Shown one piece after another: positions 57,201 to 64,000 of a DNA stretch of 64,000 bases (the first letter of the stretch is position 1; the number at the start of each line of letters is the position of its first letter). Source of the DNA: Hyaloperonospora brassicae. Taxonomy: Eukaryota > Oomycota > Peronosporomycetes > Peronosporales > Peronosporaceae. The position numbers and the translations under genes were made by a program. The notes beneath the pieces are model-generated. The model did no database searches. It saw only the letters and a list, made by a program, of their open reading frames with translations, and was not told where the DNA came from. Location: positions 62,001 through 126,000 of the forward strand of contig CANTFL010001465.1 in NCBI GenBank assembly GCA_947650285.1, read 5' to 3'.

Positions 57201-60200
57201 AGTGAGCGACTTCGCTGAGAATATGTGGCAAAACGATGTATCAGTACATTGTACCTCATGTCCGAAGTGGATCAAGAGGACCGGGCTGCTACGCTCATTG
57301 GCATTATGTCCTCCACTGCAGATTTGAATATTGAGTCTGTCGTTGTAGCATCCATACAGCGGTATCCATATCAACACCTGCATCACTGTCACCACCAGTA
57401 GCTACTCTTCGCGAAGAGCACAATATGGGTATCAGCGTTGCGTGTTTTGTTGTCTTGCAATCTTATTTGTGAGTCCGCAAGCATCCGCGGAACACCTAAG
57501 ATAGCGCTCTTGCTTCATTTATTGTTGGTTGTGTATTGTCGCAAAATGTCTGCAGCTTTCTCGAGCACATTGATGAAACCAGTGGCCTGTCATCATCATC
57601 TTACGCGGTTGACGATAGGATGATACATGGTGTGCGTGGTAGTTTGTTTGGAACGCCCTGTAACGGGGCACACCCTTGCGTGAACTTAACGCAAGGGTTT
57701 TGGGTGCCCCGACAGACGTACACGAGGCGAACGAGGAAGCGTAGGATAAGGAAAAGTAAAACTGTTATATTAATATAATTAAGTCTTTTAACTACTGTCT
57801 CTCTGTTTGACTTAACTTAATTATGCTAATATAACTGAGTGTATGGTGACGTCTCGTCACCACTCATTGCGCGCGTCTTGCGGCGATTGGTGGGTTGATA
57901 TCATCAAGATATCAACCAATGAACAGACTCTTTGGTCGACCCTTCAATATCACCGCTTCGGTGATATTGTTTAAAGAATATTCAACTTCATATTCTTTAT
58001 TGTCACTTTTCTTAAAGTGACAATTCCATGTAACGGGCTGCCCCGTTACATTGGCCACATGACACATGGGCTAACGACGCGAGCATCTTACTTCGACGTC
58101 CTCGCAGGTAGTGAGCGACTTCGCTGAGAATATGTGGCAAAACGATGTATCAGTACATTGTACCTCATGTCCGAAGTGGATCAAGAGGACCGGGCTGCTA
58201 CGCTCATTGGCATTATGTCCTCCACTGCAGATTTGAATATTGAGTCTGTCGTTGTAGCATCCATACAGCGGTATCCATATCAACACCTGCATCACTGTCA
58301 CCACCAGTAGCTACTCTTCGCGAAGAGCACAATATGGGTATCAGCGTTGCGTGTTTTGTTGTCTTGCAATCTTATTTGTGAGTCCGCAAGCATCCGCGGA
58401 ACACCTAAGATAGCGCTCTTGCTTCATTTATTGTTGGTTGTGTATTGTCGCAAAATGTCTGCAGCTTTCTCGAGCACATTGATGAAACCAGTGGCCTGTC
58501 ATCATCATCTTACGCGGTTGACGATAGGATGATACATGGTGTGCGTGGTAGTTTGTTTGGAACGCCCTGTAACGGGGCACACCCTTGCGTGAACTTAACG
58601 CAAGGGTTTTGGGTGCCCCGACAGACGTACACGAGGCGAACGAGGAAGCGTAGGATAAGGAAAAGTAAAACTGTTATATTAATATAATTAAGTCTTTTAA
58701 CTACTGTCTCTCTGTTTGACTTAACTTAATTATGCTAATATAACTGAGTGTATGGTGACGTCTCGTCACCACTCATTGCGCGCGTCTTGCGGCGATTGGT
58801 GGGTTGATATCATCAAGATATCAACCAATGAACAGACTCTTTGGTCGACCCTTCAATATCACCGCTTCGGTGATATTGTTTAAAGAATATTCAACTTCAT
58901 ATTCTTTATTGTCACTTTTCTTAAAGTGACAATTCCATGTAACGGGCTGCCCCGTTACATTGGCCACATGACACATGGGCTAACGACGCGAGCATCTTAC
59001 TTCGACGTCCTCGCAGGTAGTGAGCGACTTCGCTGAGAATATGTGGCAAAACGATGTATCAGTACATTGTACCTCATGTCCGAAGTGGATCAAGAGGACC
59101 GGGCTGCTACGCTCATTGGCATTATGTCCTCCACTGCAGATTTGAATATTGAGTCTGTCGTTGTAGCATCCATACAGCGGTATCCATATCAACACCTGCA
59201 TCAATGTCACCACCAGTAGCTACTCTTCGCGAAGAGCACAATATGGGTATCAGCGTTGCGTGTTTTGTTGTCTTGCAATCTTATTTGTGAGTCCGCAAGC
59301 ATCCGCGGAACACCTAAGATAGCGCTCTTGCTTCATTTATTGTTGGTTGTGTATTGTCGCAAAATGTCTGCAGCTTTCTCGAGCACATTGATGAAACCAG
59401 TGGCCTGTCATCATCATCTTACGCGGTTGACGATAGGATGATACATGGTGTGCGTGGTAGTTTGTTTGGAACGCCCTGTAACGGGGCACACCCTTGCGTG
59501 AACTTAACGCAAGGGTTTTGGGTGCCCCGACAGACGTACACGAGGCGAACGAGGAAGCGTAGGATAAGGAAAAGTAAAACTGTTATATTAATATAATTAA
59601 GTCTTTTAACTACTGTCTCTCTGTTTGACTTAACTTAATTATGCTAATATAACTGAGTGTATGGTGACGTCTCGTCACCACTCATTGCGCGCGTCTTGCG
59701 GCGATTGGTGGGTTGATATCATCAAGATATCAACCAATGAACAGACTCTTTGGTCGACCCTTCAATATCACCGCTTCGGTGATATTGTTTAAAGAATATT
59801 CAACTTCATATTCTTTATTGTCACTTTTCTTAACGTGACAATTCCATGTAACGGGCTGCCCCGTTACATTGGCCACATGACACATGGGCTAACGACGCGA
59901 GCATCTTACTTCGACGTCCTCGCAGGTAGTGAGCGACTTCGCTGAGAATATGTGGCAAAACGGTGTATCAGTACATTGTACCTCATGTCCGAAGTGGATC
60001 AAGAGGACCGGGCTGCTACGCTCATTGGCATTATGTCCTCCACTGCAGATTTGAATATTGAGTCTGTCGTTGTAGCATCCATACAGCGGTATCCATATCA
60101 ACACCTGCATCACTGTCACCACCAGTAGCTACTCTTCGCGAAGAGCACAATATGGGTATCAGCGTTGCGTGTTTTGTTGTCTTGCAATCTTATTTGTGAG

Positions 60201-60385
60201 TCCGCAAGCATCCGCGGAACACCTAAGATAGCGCTCTTGCTTCATTTATTGTTGGTTGTGTATTGTCGCAAAATGTCTGCAGCTTTCTCGAGCACATTGA
60301 TGAAACCAGTGGCCTGTCATCATCATCTTACGCGGTTGACGATAGGATGATACATGGTGTGCGTGGTAGTTTGTTTGGAACGCCC

Positions 60386-60777
60386 TGTAACGGGGCACAC
60401 CCTTGCGTGAACTTAACGCAAGGGTTTTGGGTGCCCCGACAGACGTACACGAGGCGAACGAGGAAGCGTAGGATAAGGAAAAGTAAAACTGTTATATTAA
60501 TATAATTAAGTCTTTTAACTACTGTCTCTCTGTTTGACTTAACTTAATTATGCTAATATAACTGAGTGTATGGTGACGTCTCGTCACCACTCATTGCGCG
60601 CGTCTTGCGGCGATTGGTGGGTTGATATCATCAAGATATCAACCAATGAACAGACTCTTTGGTCGACCCTTCAATATCACCGCTTCGGTGATATTGTTTA
60701 AAGAATATTCAGCTTCATATTCTTTATTGTCACTTTTCTTAATGAGACAATTCCATGTAACGGGCTGCCCCGTTACA
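60386..60777 (-). repeat. Distal LTR of the array with 4-bp target duplication
   Basis: The last LTR is flanked by GCCC on both sides: the spacer ends ...AACGCCC and the DNA after the LTR starts GCCCGCAC. Ty3/gypsy integration makes duplications of 4-6 bp, so this LTR marks a genuine insertion site and the array's outer end. It carries several private changes near its end, as expected for an edge copy less exposed to homogenisation. Confidence 0.8.
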
Positions 60778-60921
60778 GCCCGCACTGCAAGTTTTTCATG
60801 GAAGACGCAGTTAAATGCGAAGGGAAAGGGAGAAAATTTTGCGTGTTGGCCAACAGTGTTTCTACTTAGTCTGACTACTTAGTTCACATTCTTCGTTTAA
60901 GTTAACAAATGATAGGCGCTG
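60778..60921. other. 144-bp gap between the array and Gypsy-3
   Basis: Unique sequence on the far side of the GCCC duplication; together with the spacer it represents the former uninterrupted target DNA. No gene seen. Confidence 0.6.
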
Positions 60922-61362
60922 TGTAACGGGGCACGCCTTGTGTCTGTTCGACACAAGGTTGTTTGCGCCCGACGTCACGTACACGTGGCGCGGAAGCGCA
61001 GCGAAGTAGACTGAACTTGAAATCTGTATCTAAGGGTAAAAGTAGAACTATTAATCAAAATAGTTAAGATTTTTTCTAAATCATCATTCGTCTTTAAAAA
61101 CTATATATAACTACCATCTCCTATGTGGAATTCTTGCTCACCACCCATTGCGCGCGTCCAGCAGCGATTGGTGATTAATTTAATTGATGTAAATGTTGCA
61201 TCAACCAAGAAGGGGAGCACCCACGAATATTACACTCGGGGGTAATTGATCCGCCAACATCACCTCTTCTCGAGAGATGTTGATTAAGTATTAATAAAAT
61301 TATATAATATTCAAAATTGATACTTTCGATTAATTTTTATGTAACGGGCTCACCCCGTTGCA
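60922..61362 (-). repeat. Gypsy-3 3' LTR (subfamily B)
   Basis: Begins TGTAACGGGG and ends CACCCCGTTGCA. Close to the Gypsy-1 3' LTR along its length, with hairpins such as the CAACATC/GATGTTG pair near 61256-61283. Confidence 0.9.
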
Positions 61363-61375
61363 TCACCCCTCCCTT
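61363..61375 (-). other. Polypurine tract of Gypsy-3
   Basis: Read on the minus strand, AAGGGAGGGGTGA immediately precedes the 3' LTR and is identical to the Gypsy-1 tract. Confidence 0.75.
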
Positions 61376-61654
61376 AGCATCCAGTCAATATAGTGAGAGA
61401 TTTAATTGTTTGGTGACAAAGTGACTGCCGTCGTGTCGCTCTGGGGACAGGGGGCATTTGTTACTTTTTACCGAATCATTTCAGATTTCAGTGCATGACG
61501 AGATCGTCCATGCGCTGCGCGAGCAAGGCCGCTGCTGACGCGTGGCACGGATACATGCAGCCGACGAACAAGCTTCTAAATGCTCAGCAGTAGGTGATCT
61601 GTCGGCTGCAGCTGCCGATAAGCAGCCTGCAATTTCGATGCGGGTGGTAGCCCC

Positions 61655-62781
61655 ATGGACTTCGATCCTGAATTAGAGGTAGTCTATTCGGGCGAGTCGA
61701 ACCCCCGTACGACTTGAAGTCGCCAGCGAGGTCCAGCCGTGAGGCTGTGGGTTCAGGACCGACGACTGCCGAACCTCGTGGCAGTATTAATCCTGAATTG
61801 CGTCATACGATGTTGGGTTCATCCGACGAGTCCGGGAACTCGTCACCGGGATTGAACCGATCGTGCTCGTATTCATACGAGGCGAGTGTGCAACATGAGG
61901 ACGTATTCTCATGACGATGTCGATGACTCTTCGCGGAGTCATCGTAGCCATAGCCGCAGCAACACTATTGCGGCGATCGTGGTGGCAGTGCTTATGTTGG
62001 CACCACGCAAGAGGATCAGGATCGTAACGCGTTACAATTTGCTCCTGAGAAAAACCAGAAATGCCAACGTTGTACGCGTTGAGAGATTCGTATGGCTATA
62101 CCACTGGGAGTTGTCGAATCCCACTCTTTGACTCGTCAAAAACTCCATGGACTTGATTCCTGTGCGAAGAATTATCGCACTGAGCATAATTGTTACATCG
62201 ATGTCTTTTTCAGACATCGATGGTACCATGGTAATTGAAAGAGAGACGATTTCTCGTTGGTTCAGGCGCTAAATTCTTTTATCGTCAACATTGAGAATGT
62301 TAGCCGTGACACTTGGCTGGACAAACTTACTGCAGCTCGCAATAAGTTTGAACAGAAGTTCATAACCGGTGCTCGGTTTAAGTTGCACCGATCGTCTCAA
62401 GAGGCAGGTTTACCTTGCCTCTTGTGGGAAGAGAAATGTCAGAGTTATATTGACAACTCTGTTCGCGCCCGTAGAGAGGTGTGGAGAAGTGCGAAGGAAG
62501 AATGACAAAAGTGTGTATCGCACGATCCACCTAAAGTGCGAAACCAGTTTGATCGGTGGAGCGCGTACGGAGATGGGCCTTTTGGGACGAGGAAGGTGAC
62601 CAAACGACTGATTGAAAAGAATCGACTATCCAAATCGCAAAGGTTGATCCACCTTCTATCCTGGATACCTCTGGGTGGTGTGAATCACATAATGGGTGTG
62701 AATCACATAATGGGTGTGGATCATATACCGCGATCCACTACACCGCGATCCACTACGGAGTATCTGCTGTGGACCACATGA
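61655..62781 (+). pseudogene. Antisense reading frame in Gypsy-3 3' tail
   Basis: Counterpart of 27217-28389 in Gypsy-1. It starts at the ATG of MDFDPELEVVYSGE, has a single-base deletion near 61701, then stays in one frame to the stop at 62781. Open stretches are 61714-61914, 62257-62505 and 62536-62781; the stop at 62506 is followed in the same frame by further conserved sequence (RNQFDRWSAYGDGPFGTRK). Stops near 61914-61960, 62070 and 62235 are shared with Gypsy-1, so they either predate the split or mark introns. Antisense to gag-pol; product unknown. Confidence 0.5.
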
Positions 62782-62964
62782 GGTAAGAGATGAATGACAT
62801 AGACAGGCGGTGCACAACAGTTGACATAGCGAACAGATAGGCATAGTCATAGGGTTTGGATTTGGCTGGTTGACATTGAACAGAATTGAATTTGCAACGA
62901 AAGACACGCGTCGACTTCTCCCGTGCAGGATCTTTGGCCTTCCGTTGAACAGGGAGTCACCCAC
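62656..62964 (-). CDS. Open frame in the gypsy 3' tail (102 codons), Gypsy-3 copy
   Basis: Sense to gag-pol and the counterpart of 27034-27387. It is stop-free like its partner and 15 codons shorter, because three 15-bp repeat units are absent. About eight substitutions separate the two outside the repeats. It begins at GTG; the first ATG is internal. Coding status is uncertain. Confidence 0.3.
   Translation of the reverse strand: MGDSLFNGRPKILHGRSRRVSFVANSILFNVNQPNPNPMTMPICSLCQLLCTACLCHSSLTSCGPQQILRSGSRCSGSRYMIHTHYVIHTHYVIHTTQRYPG
62673..62756. repeat. In-frame tandem repeats: three 18-bp and two 15-bp units
   Basis: Inverted counterpart of 27242-27370 with three 18-bp units at 62673-62726 and two identical 15-bp units (ACCGCGATCCACTAC) at 62727-62756. 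Confidence 0.9.
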
Positions 62965-63551
62965 GTCTCAGCGAACTTTGCCCTTGGATTGTTTGGCCAG
63001 GCGGAAAGTCAATTCTCTACCCCCCTCAACTGCGATAGGATGCAGTGAACCCTACGGTTCAGATTCAAGATCGCGAGACGGCTCAAGTGGTCAGAAGGCT
63101 CGCGTATCAAGCATCACCCCTGGCAAAGGCGAATATGGGAGAGCGCCCAAGTTACAAGCGATCGAATAAAGAATTTCCACGCGATCCGCACCTACGTTTG
63201 ACCGAGTGAGGCATTTCCACCCGATCAACACCTATACATAAGACGGTCATGTTCAGCTTCATCTCAAGCCCACCAAGAAGAGCGAAACCCGACCCACCGA
63301 CGGGTACACAAGGTACGCAAGAGCATACAGAGCACGGAATCGGGGTACCCCCCTCCGTAAGTCGGTCGTTCAGGCTCCAGTGGAGAGTCGGGATCACAAG
63401 AAAATTGTGATCACCACTCCATTACACAATGATAGCGTCGTCGCCATTATTAAGGTGATCGTTTTAATCGATGTCGACTTGATCGACATGGCATCAGACG
63501 TGTCGACGTTTGCGTCGGCACGTGATGAGCAAGAGCTAAAACGGTTTTACT

Positions 63552-64000
63552 CAAGCTAGTCCATCTCTCGTTTTTCAAGAGTCACACTCTAACGGGGACG
63601 GCAGACGTGGACGGTGTAAGTCATTCACGAAGAAGTGTGTTTATGAGCTGAAGCATGCACCGAGTTGATGTCAAATTCCACTATCGGAAAGAATTCGCTC
63701 CAACTCGAGAGCGAATGGACGAATCGTCAAAGGATATATTTAAGGACACGGTTCGCACGTTCCGTCTGACCATCAGCTTCGACATGATCAGATATCGACA
63801 TCGTCAACCGTGTTCTAAGCGGATGGAACACGGATTGCGAAAAGTCTGCCGTGAACCGAGGGTCAAGGTCGGATACTCTTTCACGGATTAACCCGTGAAG
63901 TCGTGTCGATAAATACACGCGCACAGCCTTGTTCCGTGATCGACTCGGGGACAGAAGTAAGATGCAACATTTTGCTGAAACGGTCAACGAACACAAATAT
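63552..64000 (-). pseudogene. Gypsy-3 integrase remnant, partial
   Basis: The frame 63996-63727 carries the integrase core: SDLDPRFTADF (the second catalytic Asp region, normally SDRDPRF), then DHVEADGQTERANRV ending in LKYIL where LEEIL or LKEIL is expected, so the catalytic Glu is lost. Below 63727 the C-terminal part continues in other frames to the acidic tail near 63552. Upstream pol lies outside the window. Confidence 0.85.

Larger units (their letters stand above)
41689..60777. repeat. Tandem array, 21 units of 909 bp (517-bp spacer plus 392-bp LTR)
   Basis: Spacers start at 41689 and every 909 bp after; LTRs start at 42206 and every 909 bp to 60386. Units are almost identical, with a handful of single-base differences in 19 kb. 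The LTR part is subfamily C, minus orientation, the same as the Gypsy-2 LTR; the spacer occurs nowhere else in the window. Each LTR holds a row of hairpins: in unit 1 at 42220-42244, 42440-42464, 42492-42516, 42521-42544, 42546-42571 and 42576-42597. The 60-80 codon frames in every unit recur only because the unit does. Such LTR-containing tandem arrays can form by unequal crossing-over between LTRs. Confidence 0.98.
60922..64000 (-). mobile_element. Gypsy-3: Ty3/gypsy element, 3' part, runs out of the window
   Basis: On the minus strand, 3' LTR 61362-60922, polypurine tract, a 2.2-kb tail homologous to that of Gypsy-1, then the end of pol entering from beyond 64000. The tail and LTR match 26574-29174 in inverted orientation. 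Left flank of the LTR is GCTG; the other end is outside the window. Confidence 0.9.

Noticed and set aside
41709..60505. About 60 repeated open frames of 61-80 codons within the array as genes
   Set aside because: They recur only because the unit recurs; the 77- and 80-codon frames lie on opposite strands, cross LTR borders and have no known domain.
41689..60777. CRISPR-like array
   Set aside because: The repeat is 909 bp, the intervening sequence is the same in every unit, and the organism is eukaryotic. It is an LTR-spacer satellite.

Overview
The window looks like nuclear DNA of an oomycete, probably from the Peronosporales (Phytophthora / downy mildew relatives). The evidence is mixed: dense single-exon genes, short introns with GTRNGT donors, a gene set of conserved eukaryotic housekeeping proteins, and degenerate Ty3/gypsy and Tigger-type transposons packed between gene islands. 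Genus cannot be settled from the sequence alone.

Left gene island (2.3-20.6 kb). A divergent pair (2300-4453 minus, 4629-7595 plus) encodes two large, mostly disordered, probably nuclear proteins. They share a Cys-x-Cys-x2-Cys...Arg-x-Trp-Ala motif followed by a coiled coil; one has two C2HC zinc fingers, the other has three copies of an unnamed 70-80 residue domain and RS-rich tracts. Next come a four-exon coiled-coil protein gene (10001-10850, minus), a ribosome-biogenesis factor of the URB2/Npa2 family (12390-16937, minus) and a REXO5-like DEDDh exonuclease with a C-terminal RRM (19216-20601, minus). A solo gypsy LTR lies at 402-847.

Middle (21.3-36.3 kb). Gypsy-1 (21279-29174, plus) is a decayed full-length gypsy element with two mismatched LTRs and a 2.2 kb tail beyond pol that carries an antisense reading frame. 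A Tigger-like DNA transposon (30655-32605) follows, with 18-bp terminal repeats, a TA duplication and an internal inverted duplication. A small right-hand gene island holds a probable PX-domain protein (34183-34956, plus) and a three-exon Ap4A phosphorylase (35162-36243, minus), arranged convergently.

Right (36.5-64.0 kb). Gypsy-2 (36541-41688, minus) lacks its 3' end. Its 5' LTR is the first LTR of a 19-kb tandem array, in which a 909-bp unit (392-bp LTR plus 517-bp non-LTR spacer) repeats 21 times. The last LTR (60386-60777) is flanked by a 4-bp duplication GCCC. This suggests that unequal exchange between the Gypsy-2 LTR and a nearby solo LTR amplified LTR plus spacer. Gypsy-3 (60922 to the window end, minus) shares the long 3' tail of Gypsy-1 in opposite orientation.

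The most unusual signal is that both the LTRs and the gag-pol coding sequence of these gypsy elements are tiled with short perfect inverted repeats (6-13 bp arms, 3-10 nt loops, roughly one every 40-60 bp). At several sites the two arms differ between copies by compensating changes, some altering the encoded amino acids. The host genes show no such tiling by eye.
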